From Emiliania huxleyi CCMP1516 (taxonomy: Eukaryota; Haptophyta; Isochrysidales; Noelaerhabdaceae), in assembly GCF_000372725.1 (NCBI RefSeq), contig NW_005198966.1, forward strand, positions 378,247 to 442,246: a DNA stretch of 64,000 nucleotides. Direction: 5' to 3'. This document shows, one piece after another, positions 32,161-44,873 of this stretch. Position numbers and translations under genes: made by a program. Within the stretch, counting starts at the first letter, position 1. Every line of letters begins with the position of its first letter. Under the pieces are notes generated by a model. The model saw nothing but the letters and a program-made list of their open reading frames with translations. It did no database searches and had not been told where the DNA came from.

Positions 32161-33332
32161 GGATCAGATTCGGAATAGTGGGGAGGAGGCTTGGTGAAGT
32201 ACGAGGTCGAGAGGATCGTGGTCGAGTACGAGGACTGGGGGGGGAGGGGGCTCAACCTGGTGACGGCGGACTGTGGGCCATCGCGGGGACCAGCTTGTCC
32301 GGAGGGCGGGCTGGGCAGATCCGGATGGTCACACCCGGTGGGAGGCACCGAGGCGTCGCGGGGACGCTCTTCTGTTCAGTCGACGCTCGTCGTCCACTGA
32401 GAACTCAGTGGTTGTCACCACTTTGTATTCTTTAATATTAACCTTGCGAACTCGTCCCCCCCGGCAGGGCTATGCAACTGTGACCAGTGTGTGCTGTCTA
32501 CGCCTGATCCAGGCGTGAAATCTGCCGATGCGTGATCTGTGTGTGGGCCGCTCTGTGAGGGGTCCAGGCATTGTCCGACGGGTAGGGGGTCTGTGCCCGG
32601 GCGGTGTCCGGTGCGGAGTCTCTCTCTGATCCCGCCTGTGGTGTTGGGTGCGAGGTCGTGGAAGCTTCGATCCCAAGGGGGGGAGCTGATCCCACTCGGT
32701 AACCAACTCTCAGGGGCAGTAGGTGGGCGGGCTTCAAGCGCGCTCATCTCGAACGACAAGGCGTCGCTACGCGCGGTCTTCCGCGGGGGGAGCTTCGTCG
32801 ACGGGTGCGGGAGCGCAGCGCAGACAGTGCTGCGGCGATGCCTCCGGCTGTTTGCGGCGGGCGGCTTGCTGCTCGCGGCGATGGCGAAAAACTCGTCTCG
32901 TGGCACACCAAGGGCTTATGCTCTGTCGAGACGTGAGGCGTATGCGCCCAGGAGGGGAGGGCGCATGCGTAACGACGCTGCTAGAGATGCCTTTCGGGGC
33001 CCAGAGATAAAACTTCTGATGCCATGCGTGACCTAGTAGTGTCCCCAGCTATGGGCGTGTCCACGTTGGAGCCAGGTGTGGTGTGGACGCGAGAATAGCT
33101 CCGCCGTTCATGGAGGCAACCGATGCGAGTCGACTGGTGTGTGTCGTCGTGGTTTCGTATCAAGAATTCTCTCTCTCTCCAAGTGACGAGTCTACCGCGG
33201 TCTACCAAGTCTACCGGTAGACTGGTGTCGTAGGTTCATTACGGTCTACCGGTAGACTGCGGTAGACTCGTCTACCAAACGGTCTACCGTCTACCCGGTC
33301 TACCGGTAGACGGTAGACGGGCCACCCCTCAG

Positions 33333-34059
33333 CCCTCGCAGGAGTCGCTTAGGCGGCTCCCGTGGTGTAGCGTGTACCTGTGTTAGTGCCAGTGCGCGCC
33401 AGTCCCGTGCCCAGTGTCGTGCGAGGGAGTTTTGTTGTAAAATTCTTTTCGTGCGCGGACCGCCTTTTGTTGTAAAATTCTTTTCTATGAGTCGCTCTCA
33501 ATCCTAGAAGTCGAAGGATTGTGAGCAGCACTCCTCGCAATCGTAGCATCTCTGTGCGATTGTGAGCGCCTACGCTCGCAATCCTACGTCATCTAGGACT
33601 AAGAGCAGCTCCGCTCACAAGGTGATTGGTGACGCCTATGACTACTAACTAGTCTACCAGCGCGCTCGCAATCCGAGCAAAGTCTAGGGTTGCGAGCAGC
33701 TCTGCTCATAATCCTTCGACTTCTAGGATTGAGAGCGAGGCTGAGGTTCACCAGTTGTCGGCGGCAAACCGCATTCCAAAACGAATGTACGTAAGAGCCA
33801 CATGCATTGAAAACCTCAGAACACGGCCGTGTCCTGTTGCTGTTCCCCCCCCCCCCCCTCTACCCCAAGCGCAGATCTCGGGACCCTCGGCCGAGGTGGG
33901 GCCCCAAAAGCCTTCCGCCCCGGTCCCCGGCGCTCCCGCGCTCCCGCGGGCAGGCGCGAGAGGAGGCGGGCACCTGGAGACCAGACGCTGAGAGAGAGAG
34001 TCGTCGCGTCTCCCGAGCGGCTCGAGCCTGGGGTTGGGCCGACGCACGTGTCGTATAAC
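33333..34059. other. Intergenic with dispersed modules and a MITE-like repeat
   Basis: 33341-33430 carries the hairpin GGAGTCGCTTAGGCGGCTCC and GTGCCAGTGCGCGCCAGTCC, shared with 18103, 30055 and (reverse) 59683. Two GTAAAATTCTTTTC copies follow, then the repeat at 33493-33737. No gene is seen. Confidence 0.5.
33493..33737 (+). repeat. MITE-like repeat with ~30-bp inverted ends, copy 1
   Basis: The ends are CGCTCTCAATCCTAGAAGTC and its complement. The interior is a chain of short palindromes around CTCGCAATCCTA / TAGGATTGCGAG. A second copy in the same orientation lies at 44570-44835. The high self-complementarity suggests a miniature foldback transposon. Confidence 0.75.
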
Positions 34060-36035
34060 TTAATATCGTTCTTTTTTAGATCGACGGAACCCGAACGAAC
34101 ACCTCCATGCGAATCTAGCGCTGCGCACCCTCGAGCGGGAACACAGGATCATCTCCTGCTTAAGGCTGGCCACCAAATCGAGCAGCTGGCCGCGCGGAGG
34201 GTGGGGGTGGTCCGTGTCATGGGAAGCGACATTCCCCACGAGGCGGAGCTGGTGCGCAACGCTGAACAGAGAATCGGGGATGTTGCGACTTGCGCGGAGC
34301 GAGCCTAGCTTGTCGTGCAGCGCCATCTTGCGAAAGCCAGTGGGGACGGCGCGCCCTCCGTCGAAGGTCCTGTTTAGTGCTCGCTCCAGCAGCAGCCGCA
34401 CTTTTCGCATGAGCTCCTGTGGGTAGCGCCAGGCCAGTGCGCGGTGGGAGGGTGGGTGGGTGGGTGTGCCCGGGGGGCAGAATGCGCGGTGTGTGAGGCA
34501 CACGAGGCCCGCTGCGAGCGGGGAGGGCGTTCATGTGTGCGCGCGCACGCGGCGCGGAGGGGACTTGAGCTGGGGGCAGGTGTCACCTGGTCGCGTTGGC
34601 GCAGCTCGTCGCCGGGCTCCTCGACAACCGACCACAGATCGTCCACCTGCTGCGTCAGCTCGCCCGGTCCGCAGTCCGCCTGCTGCCCCATGCCTTCGCG
34701 CATCGTCGCTGCGTCGCGCGAGAGGTTCTCCCACTCCTCTACCTCCTGCTGCAGCTCCACGGCCCTCTCCTCGGCCTCTTTGCGGGCCGCTGCTTCGGCG
34801 TCTCGCTCCGCTGCCAGCTCGCTCATTGCGCGGCTCTTGGCGGCGAGCTGCCGCTCCATCTCGGCCAGTGCCCCACCGCCGCCGACTAGCTCGCACGCCA
34901 GCTCGCTGCCGACAACAGCCGTGGTGATCACGCTTGCGCCGCCCGGCAGTTGCATGCACCCGCACCGCGACGACGACGAGCGCACAAACTTGAGCCACGG
35001 CTCGAACTCGCCCGCTAGGTCGGTCAGACGGAACGCCACGCGCTGCAGCGACGGCGTGATCGACTCCCGCTTGACCACCGCGAATTGGAGCACTGGCGGC
35101 AGCACCGAAGACCAGCCGGCCTGCTCGGGCCCGCGCGCACTGAAACGCACCTTGAAGCCGCGCTCGACGCCTCGGGCCGAACTAGAAAGCGTCGCCACCT
35201 GAAATTCACGCCCCGCTGAGCCTGCCACAGAGGCTTGGCCTGCCGATGCCGACTCTGTGCTGGCCGGCTCGCCACCCGCGACCGCGCCACCCGCGACCGC
35301 GCAACCCGCTGCCGCACCCAGCATGACATCCGACGCCGGTGCGGCTCGCTTTCCCAGGAGCGAGGCTGCTGGCGCGCTCGGTGCCTCTGAAGACGTGGCA
35401 GCGCTGGGCGCAGCGATCGCCGCTTCGGTGGCGACGGCCGGGAGGAGGAGGCTAGCCTTCGCCCACTCGCCATCTCCCTCGCCGCTGCCAATCTGCTCCG
35501 CCACGATCGGCATCTCGCCAGTGACGCCACCCTGCGCAGCTGCAGCGACGCCATTGTTGCCGGGGCGGGGGTGCTCGGGCGCGTGGACCCTAAACACAAA
35601 CTTGTCGTAGCGTTGGGATGCCTTGATGCCGCCACCGAAGCGCAGCGTGTCTTCGTGGAAGAGCGAGACGGCGGGGGGCGACCCGCCCCCGGGCTTGATG
35701 TAGTGCTGCTCGTTGACGAACGTGAATGTCGCACTGCTCAACACGTGCAGGGTGAAGGCGCCGTTGACCAGGCGCACCTCTGCCTGGCGAGCGGAGACCT
35801 TGGGCGGCTGTGGCTGCGATTCGTCGGTCAGGAGCAGAGCGGACGCTCCGTCGTCGCTCGCGGCGCGCCCGATAGATAGGACGCCGCCGTCGACAGACGG
35901 GAGCATGGTCACCCCAGCGTTACCACCGTCGAGGAGCCGGATCAACTGTGGTTTGTCCTCCTCGTCGCTCTCGTCGCCGTCGCAGAAGTTTTGGGTGGCG
36001 CCCTCGCAGAAGTTCTGGGTGGCGGCGAAGTCCAT
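34060..36035 (-). CDS. FHA domain - coiled coil - DUF4145-like protein, two exons
   Basis: Exon 1 is 34587-36035 (first ATG in frame) and exon 2 is 34060-34416, joined in phase 0 (CCAG|GTGACA, CCACAG|GAGCTC), giving 601 residues. An FHA domain is near residues 45-140 (LSIGRAASDDG, then PKVSARQAEVRLVNGAFTLH); such domains bind phospho-threonine. After an Ala-rich linker and a globular segment comes a coiled coil of about 100 residues (AAKSRAMSELAAERDAEAAA). Exon 2 encodes ELMRKVRLLLERAL and PDSLFSVAHQLRLVGNVASH, which resembles DUF4145/HEPN-type C-terminal domains. The N-terminus repeats TQNFCEGATQNFCDG. A signalling scaffold is inferred; no enzymatic role is visible. Confidence 0.65.
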
Positions 36036-36404
36036 CGCGGCCCTCGCCGCCAAGGGGCGAAGCGATCGGCGCAGCGACAGCACGGTGAGCGATCGGCGCA
36101 GCGACAGTGGTGAGTTGCGCCGCTACAGACAGCTGAGGGACCCGAAAAAAAAACCCGACCCCAGCGTAGAGGGCCTCGCAGGGGACGCGGCTCTGAGCGC
36201 CCAGCGACGCGTGCCGGATGGAGTCCGGCCGCGGGTGACTAGGGAAGTTCGCTCAGGATGTGTGGCAGTCAGTTTGGCTGAGTGTCTTGTCTTGTGGTTC
36301 TGTGTGTCGCTCCTGTGTGACCGTCATCGCGCGTGAGTGAGTGAATAAAGATTTTCTTTCTGGAGGGCTCTTCCAGCTTCTGATGACTTCGAAGATCTCG
36401 AAGG

Positions 36405-36913
36405 ATGGCAGCAGTCCTCGTTTTCGTTGTTGACCCACCCTCGCTCGTCTTCCGGCCGACGCTGGCGCACGCCCGGCCGCACTTCCAGGCGGCGCTCGCG
36501 GCGCGACCGGCGGCTGCCGGCGTCGAAGCCAGCTTTGGCTTCGGCGGCCGCTTTGGCTCTGCCGACGCGAGGCGCGAGGCCCGGCGCTCGGGCGTGTTTG
36601 GCCGCCGTCCGCCGGGGCCGGGTCCGATGCTCGACCCCGTGGCGGCGCGTGCGCAAGGCTACTCCGGCGCGGAGCTCAACCGGATGGACCCGCGCCGCGC
36701 AGCCGCCGTCGCCGCGCCGTTCCTCGCCCAGCAGCGGATGGCGCAGGCGCTGCAGCGGCCTCTCCAGCCGCCGCCGCCGCTGCGCCGCGGGCCCCCGCTG
36801 CGGCTGCACCGGGCGCTCCCGAGGCCGGGCGCGCCCCCCACCGCCAGCCTCCTCAAGAGCCCTCTCGCCGGCTCCGCTGAGGCACGGCAACAGGTGCTCC
36901 CGCTCCCTCCCTC
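36405..36913 (+). CDS. Hypothetical protein, truncated by an assembly gap
   Basis: An ATG-initiated frame of about 170 residues runs into the gap at 36914. The first part (VFVVDPPSLVFRPTLAHARP, then FGFGGRFGSADARREARRSG) looks like ordinary coding sequence; later it becomes Pro/Leu/Arg-rich. No domain is recognised. It is divergent from the FHA gene, with about 370 bp between their starts. It may be the 5' part of the downstream Gln/Gly-rich reading after the gap, but this cannot be shown. Confidence 0.35.
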
Positions 36914-37782
36914 NNNNNNNNNNNNNNNNNNNNNNNNNNNNNNNNNNNNNNNNNNNNNNNNNNNNNNNNNNNNNNNNNNNNNNNNNNNNNNNNNNNNNNN
37001 NNNNNNNNNNNNNNNNNNNNNNNNNNNNNNNNNNNNNNNNNNNNNNNNNNNNNNNNNNNNNNNNNNNNNNNNNNNNNNNNNNNNNNNNNNNNNNNNNNNN
37101 NNNNNNNNNNNNNNNNNNNNNNNNNNNNNNNNNNNNNNNNNNNNNNNNNNNNNNNNNNNNNNNNNNNNNNNNNNNNNNNNNNNNNNNNNNNNNNNNNNNN
37201 NNNNNNNNNNNNNNNNNNNNNNNNNNNNNNNNNNNNNNNNNNNNNNNNNNNNNNNNNNNNNNNNNNNNNNNNNNNNNNNNNNNNNNNNNNNNNNNNNNNN
37301 NNNNNNNNNNNNNNNNNNNNNNNNNNNNNNNNNNNNNNNNNNNNNNNNNNNNNNNNNNNNNNNNNNNNNNNNNNNNNNNNNNNNNNNNNNNNNNNNNNNN
37401 NNNNNNNNNNNNNNNNNNNNNNNNNNNNNNNNNNNNNNNNNNNNNNNNNNNNNNNNNNNNNNNNNNNNNNNNNNNNNNNNNNNNNNNNNNNNNNNNNNNN
37501 NNNNNNNNNNNNNNNNNNNNNNNNNNNNNNNNNNNNNNNNNNNNNNNNNNNNNNNNNNNNNNNNNNNNNNNNNNNNNNNNNNNNNNNNNNNNNNNNNNNN
37601 NNNNNNNNNNNNNNNNNNNNNNNNNNNNNNNNNNNNNNNNNNNNNNNNNNNNNNNNNNNNNNNNNNNNNNNNNNNNNNNNNNNNNNNNNNNNNNNNNNNN
37701 NNNNNNNNNNNNNNNNNNNNNNNNNNNNNNNNNNNNNNNNNNNNNNNNNNNNNNNNNNNNNNNNNNNNNNNNNNNNNNNNNN
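36914..37782. other. Assembly gap (869 N)
   Basis: Unknown bases. The right edge begins with a G run. Confidence 0.99.
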
Positions 37783-37905
37783 TGGGGGGGGGGTTCGTCC
37801 CTGCGCCCACGCTGGATCACGCGGGAGGTCTCACCGAGGTGGTCTCACCGAGGTTGGCGCGAGCTCAGGCGAGCGGATGGACCCGATGCGCCGAGCGACG
37901 GAGCA

Positions 37906-37945
37906 GCGGCAGCAGCAGCAACAGCAGCAGCAACAGCAGCAGCAA

Positions 37946-37991
<46 letters not shown>

Positions 37992-37993
37992 CG
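37906..37993. repeat. CAG/CAA trinucleotide run
   Basis: About 28 CAG or CAA triplets encode poly-Gln in the frame starting near 37877, which continues to a stop at 38131. Whether it is translated is unknown. Confidence 0.9.
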
Positions 37994-38327
37994 TGGCAGA
38001 GGGGGCGGCCGCAGCAAGAGCCGGCGGCGGCCCCGTCGGACCGCGCCGGCGGAGGCGGCCGGCAGCGAGGCCGCGCAGGCGGCGCAGCCTCATCGGAGCC
38101 TAGAGCACACGCACCCGCGTCTTCCGACTAGCGCGAGAGAGAGGGCGCGTGCTCTCGACCGCATCCCGCTGTTTGCTGTACTTTCCTCTCCCGCCCCCGC
38201 CCCTGACCGTACTCGCGCCCCCGACCCCCGGGGTGTGCTGACACTGCAAGGTAGCGGAGTCGTCGAGCCGGCCGAGAAGTGCGCGGCCGCCGCCACCCAC
38301 CCGCGCGAGCGAGGGAGGAGCGGGGTG

Positions 38328-40539
<2,212 letters not shown>

Positions 40540-41158
40540 GGGGAGGAGGAGGAGTGAGGGAAGGCTGAGGAGGATGAGGGAGGGGGGAGGAGGAGGAGGG
40601 AGGGGGGAGGGGAGGGACCGGAGGGCAGAGAAGAGGGGGAGGGCGGGGTGCGGTGTGTGGCTTGTGATGCGGGAGGCTGTGGCTGGCCGCCGGAGCGGCG
40701 CTTCTGCGCGACGCAGCGTGTGTCTGCGGTTGCATGCAATTGCGGAGGGGGGGCGGATCTCTTTTTTCGCGCGGGGAAGGGGGTGGGCGGGTGCGAGTGT
40801 TGGGGAGCGAGATGCGTGTGAGAGCTCCGTATGTGTACGTGGGGTGCTTTTTCAGGCGGGGGGGCAGGGTGTGTGTGCATATGATCAAACTATGAAAAAA
40901 AGCGCTTGTTCTCGAACCCACATACGCGCACGGGCCGAGAGCGTTTTCCTTCCGATCTCTCGGTGCGAGTGGGCGCGCCCGCCCGCCGCGTCTGAGAGGG
41001 TCGGGCCCCCTAGACCCGTCGCCATCATGGGCCTCGCTGCCGAGACGGTGCTGTTGCATCTGACTCAACTCTCCCAGCCCACCCCCCTGGCTCCTATGCC
41101 GACGTGTCCCGCGTGCTCCCCCGTCCGCCGATGTCTCTGCTGCCGCCCGGCGGAGCAA
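40540..41158. other. Intergenic, purine-rich
   Basis: A GGA/GGGA-rich tract (40540-40640) follows the Ala-rich gene. No coding or RNA gene is recognised from there to the TIR element at 41159. Confidence 0.4.
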
Positions 41159-42073
41159 TGGTTGGGTAGTAGGGCTAGAGGGTCGCTCTACACTTAGCCT
41201 CTGCAGCGAGCAAGCGCTCAACTTAGCCCCCGCACGGAGCCGGGCTCGGACTTAGACGCTGTATGGTCGGGGGCCATGAACTTAGACGGCACAAGGCCAA
41301 ATCCGGGTAAAACCCGGGTATACCTGCAAAAGTCCAGGTTTCCCGAAAAATACCTGGACGCGTCCCGACCAACGTATGCCGCGCACGACGCCATATCGCC
41401 TTGTCCCAGGGCCAGTGCGCTACTTGCGGCGCGCAACTCCTGCTCAAGTACGCGCACCGTACCATGTGCTGCCGCTATGCGTGCCTTAAGGCGGCTGCGG
41501 CGAAGCGGCGGGCGCGGCATGCCGATGGCAGTGCGGACGATGCGGTTGCGATGTGTTCTGCTTCAAGATCGTGGCGGTGCTTGGCATGCACTTGTGCGAT
41601 CCCAATCAGCTCATCGCAACGCGAAGCAGCGCAACAAGCTGGCTGCTGCCAACAAGGCCCTATGCTAGATCTACCTCACGCGCGGATCGTTCAAAGAGGA
41701 CCAGCATACACAGGCTTCTCTGACATGCGTTTGTTTGAGCTTGAGGCTATTTATGTGAGAAATGTTTGGCTAGAGATTGCGCTCAAGAAGAGCAACGAGA
41801 ATCGGAAGAGGAGGATGCTGAGGCGGCGATTGCTGAGGCATGAGGAGGATCGATCCGGATTAGAAGGCGCCCGCCGCAGGCGAAGAAAATTTGGGGGCTA
41901 GCGCCGTATCGTTGATCACGGTGGGAGCCTCTTGGCCCCAGGCTGTGCCACGGCCGACTTAGCCGATGTAAGAGGCTCTCGCTGATCTTAGACCGCGTAA
42001 GCACCCCAGCGTGACTAGTCACACTTAGACCCGCTCAGCCTCGAGGCTCAGAACTTAGACTACTACCCAACCA
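41159..42073. mobile_element. Small TIR element with ACTTAG subterminal repeats
   Basis: The inverted ends are TGGTTGGGTAGTA (41159-41171) and TACTACCCAACCA (42061-42073). Inside both ends ACTTAGAC or ACTTAGCC recurs about four times, all in one orientation (eight in total). The interior plus-strand frame (41401-41901) has Cys-rich and then basic helical sequence (SNENRKRRMLRRRLLRHEED), but I recognise no transposase. I found no convincing target duplication. Confidence 0.6.
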
Positions 42074-42446
42074 GTGGCGGAGCTCTGCAGCGCGGGCCCT
42101 CCTCGCCTTCGCTGCCGCTGCATCGCGCTGTCGGCTCGTCATTTCTGTCTACGGTCATTGGGGGCTGCCATCGCTGTTCTCTCTCTCTCCCGGGGTCAGC
42201 TGCAACCTGCCGTGTCGGGACGTCGCCCCCTCGGCTCCCCCCCCCCCCCCCGCCCCCTTCTCCCCAGCACTGACTGAGCCAGGTGCGTGTGTCTAATCGT
42301 AGTGGGGCCCTGGCCGCCCTATGTTTTCTGTTTTCTGCTTTTCAAAACGCCCGCCCGCCCGCCACCCCGAGGGGCTCGGCCCCCCACCCACCGAGAGATC
42401 AAACCTGCAAGCGCTGTGGTCGCTGTAGACTGGCTCCGACTTGACG

Positions 42447-42870
42447 GGCGCATGGAGACGTGATGCCTGCATGCGCCCGTCAAGTCGAAATCGACATGCG
42501 AGTCGATCTTTGGCCCGCCAGAGGTACATGCGGCGTTTCGGGCGACAACAGCGCTGCGACCGCGAAGTGGCGGTGGACATGGCTCCCACATTGCCGACGC
42601 GGCGCCGGAGTGGCCGGCGCTGCTCGCCGCGACCACGACGGCTACTCTGATACTCCGGGCCGACCCGTCCTACCCGACGGTGGCACTCTTCCACGTCTCG
42701 CTCACGCTGAGAAAAATTCTGAAACGGCGTGCAGCGCAGAGTCACCGACGAGTCGGTCCGCGTGACTCCTCGTGTCCCGTCCTGTTCTCACACATCCATA
42801 AACTCACTTTGGCCTCACTGAAGCGTTGCCTCTATCCTGAATCCTCAGATTTTAGATTAGGACGCTGCGG
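42447..42870 (-). repeat. Dispersed ~400 bp repeat, copy 2 (inverted relative to 2590-2985)
   Basis: It shares long blocks with copy 1 in reverse, as listed there. Its outer end is itself palindromic: CTTGACGGGCGCATG (about 42441) pairs with CATGCGCCCGTCAAG (about 42470). Confidence 0.7.
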
Positions 42871-42985
42871 ACCCTCACCCGGCCCGACAGTCGCAGTCCA
42901 CCTGTCCACGCACGCGTGGCCCCCACAGCACAAAGTAAAAACGCGGCGGGAAGGAGAGCAGAGGGTCTCTCACTGGCCGTCACAC

Positions 42986-44395
42986 TCAGGCATCCCGAAA
43001 CGGCACGTCCCAGTTGCTCGGGCGTAGGCCCACGAGCGCCGGCGCACGCACATCGGACCGCCGCAAGTTGTAGTGCTGCAGCATCTGCCCGTGGATGCGG
43101 CGCGCCTGCGCCTCTGACTCGACGCACGTGCCAATCTGCCGCTTGCCCTGCTTGATGTCGCACACCGGGTCGGCCGGATCGACAAAGAAGACCGCCTCGA
43201 TGGAGGCGGGGAGGTGTTCGATCCACAAGTCGGGGTCGAGCACGGCCTCATTGTACCCCGAAAAGGATCCCATCCCGCCGTACCCAAACGACCAGCTCTT
43301 GGCGTGCAACCGCAGAACCACGTCGAGCTCTCCCGGTCCCCACGGGTAGACGTGCCCGCCGCACTTCCCGAACCCGCAGACGCACCGCGCGAACTCATCC
43401 GAGCGCAGGCACTTTGTGTGCAGGTCGCAGCCCGGGCACGGGTCGCCACACGCGTCTCGGAAGGTGTGGATGTCACCGTCAACGCCATACATGCAGCGGA
43501 CGCCGGTGTAGCCGCCCGGTCGCAGCACTACGCCGGCGCCCAAGTTGAAGATTGGGATCGGTAGGTGGTTGCGCCTCATCGGTAGCCCAATGATGGACCC
43601 AGAGATGCGACGGTCCTGAAAACTCTCCCCGTCTCGGCAGTAGGAGGGCCACGTACGGTCCACCTCCTCCCGCGCCAGAGGCTTCGGGCACGGGCTCCAC
43701 GGTAGGGCCGAGCTAAAGCGGCCGTCAAACTGCGTCAGCACCACCCCGGCGTTCTCCAGCTGCCAGCTCGCATTCCGCCGCTGCGCGCCCGTGAACCGAG
43801 CGTTGAGCAAGGCGGCGCTGCCGCGCCACAGCCTCTCGGGCGGCACATTTGGCGGCGGCGGCGGCGGCGGCTCGGGCGGCGGCGGCGGCGGCGGCTGGGC
43901 CGGAAAGGGACACTCCCACCGCTCTGACGCAGCCCGGCACGTACTGCTGCCCTGCCACGTGCACGGAGCGTAGGCGACTGCGCTGCCGGCGGTGGCATAG
44001 GAGACATAGGATCGCAGGCAGCCGGCCTTGTCATTGGAGCGGTTGCTGCACCAGAGTGGCGGATGCAGGGTGCGCAGATTGACGAGGCCGTCGGCCCAGA
44101 GGCATATCGGTGGCGACGGCGGCGCGGACGGCGGCGGCGAAGGCGGCGGCGGCGAGGGTGGCGGCGGTGCTGGCGGCGGCGGCCGCGCGGCCCAGAGTGG
44201 GGAGACGGCCTCAACCAGCGCAACCGTCAGGATTGTTGCCAGGATCACCACAGCGCCAACGACACCGAGCCGTCGGAGGGATGGCCGAGGACTGGGCGGG
44301 GTGGGCGAGGGTGGTGCGCTGCCACCAGCAACATCGCTGTCGGGGACGCACTCGACGCTCGGGTCCGCGACGCGCAAGTATCGTTTCTTCTTCAT
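42986..44395 (-). CDS. Type II membrane protein with Pro-rich stalk and Cys-rich lumenal domain
   Basis: From the ATG at 44395 the protein has about 469 residues. It starts basic (MKKKRYLRVADPS) and has one membrane segment near residues 42-62 (VVGAVVILATILTVALVEAV). A Pro-rich stalk follows, and the rest is Cys-rich, probably lumenal or extracellular ([60 protein letters not shown]). A second Pro run separates two Cys-rich parts. I recognise no named family. It is single-exon, unlike most neighbours. A near-identical inverted copy of residues about 305-420 appears at 50106-50455. Confidence 0.7.
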   Translation of the reverse strand: MKKKRYLRVADPSVECVPDSDVAGGSAPPSPTPPSPRPSLRRLGVVGAVVILATILTVALVEAVSPLWAARPPPPAPPPPSPPPPSPPPSAPPSPPICLWADGLVNLRTLHPPLWCSNRSNDKAGCLRSYVSYATAGSAVAYAPCTWQGSSTCRAASERWECPFPAQPPPPPPPEPPPPPPPNVPPERLWRGSAALLNARFTGAQRRNASWQLENAGVVLTQFDGRFSSALPWSPCPKPLAREEVDRTWPSYCRDGESFQDRRISGSIIGLPMRRNHLPIPIFNLGAGVVLRPGGYTGVRCMYGVDGDIHTFRDACGDPCPGCDLHTKCLRSDEFARCVCGFGKCGGHVYPWGPGELDVVLRLHAKSWSFGYGGMGSFSGYNEAVLDPDLWIEHLPASIEAVFFVDPADPVCDIKQGKRQIGTCVESEAQARRIHGQMLQHYNLRRSDVRAPALVGLRPSNWDVPFRDA

Positions 44396-44569
44396 GTGCA
44401 GCGTGCGAGTAGGTTCGGGTTGTGCGTCTGTGTGAGCGAGCGGTCGATGGGTGTATAGCCGCGAGGGGCGAGAAGGGGCGGGCGGCGGGCACTGTTCCAA
44501 AAAAGTTCGAACTCACGCGCCTGTGCCGGTGAACCTTCTTTTCTACCAGGCTAGGATTGAGAGCAGCCT

Positions 44570-44835
44570 CGCTCTCAATCCTAGAAGTCGAAGGATTGAC
44601 TCCTCGCAATCGTAGCATCTCTGTGCGATTGTGAGCACCCACGCTCGCAATCCTACATCTTCTAGGACTAAGAGCAGCTCCGCTCACAAGGTGACTGGTG
44701 ACGCTTACAACCACTACCAGCGCGCTCACAATCCGAGCAAACTCTAGGGTTGCGAGCAGCTTGGCTCACAATCCTAGCAATCGCCGATTGCGAGCGACAC
44801 CGCCCACAGTCCTACGACTTCTAGGATTGCGAGCG
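44570..44835 (+). repeat. MITE-like repeat, copy 2
   Basis: It starts GCTCTCAATCCTAGAAGTCG and ends GACTTCTAGGATTGCGAGCG, in the same orientation as 33493-33737, with about 20 extra bases near its 3' end. It lies just downstream of the truncated glycosyltransferase-like exon. Confidence 0.75.
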
Positions 44836-44873
44836 GGTCTTCAAAACACTCTGAAAAATCGACTATAGTCAGC

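Larger units (their letters stand above)
30474..33332. mobile_element. TIR transposon (~2.86 kb) with 150-160 bp inverted ends and 8-bp target duplication
   Basis: The left end (30474-30635) and right end (33184-33332) are near-perfect inverted repeats starting CTGAGGGGTGGCCCGTCTAC. Both are dense in the palindromic heptamer pairs GTCTACC/GGTAGAC. They are flanked by direct CCCTCGCA (30466-30473 and 33333-33340). An 8-bp duplication is typical of hAT-like elements, but no transposase is recognised inside, so it is non-autonomous or unrelated. Two further foldback elements lie within it (30632-31527 and 31536-32089). Confidence 0.85.

Noticed and set aside
32539-33036. Frame of 165 residues inside the transposon, considered as a transposase
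   Set aside because: No catalytic DDE/D pattern or zinc-binding motif can be seen, and it starts in low-complexity sequence.
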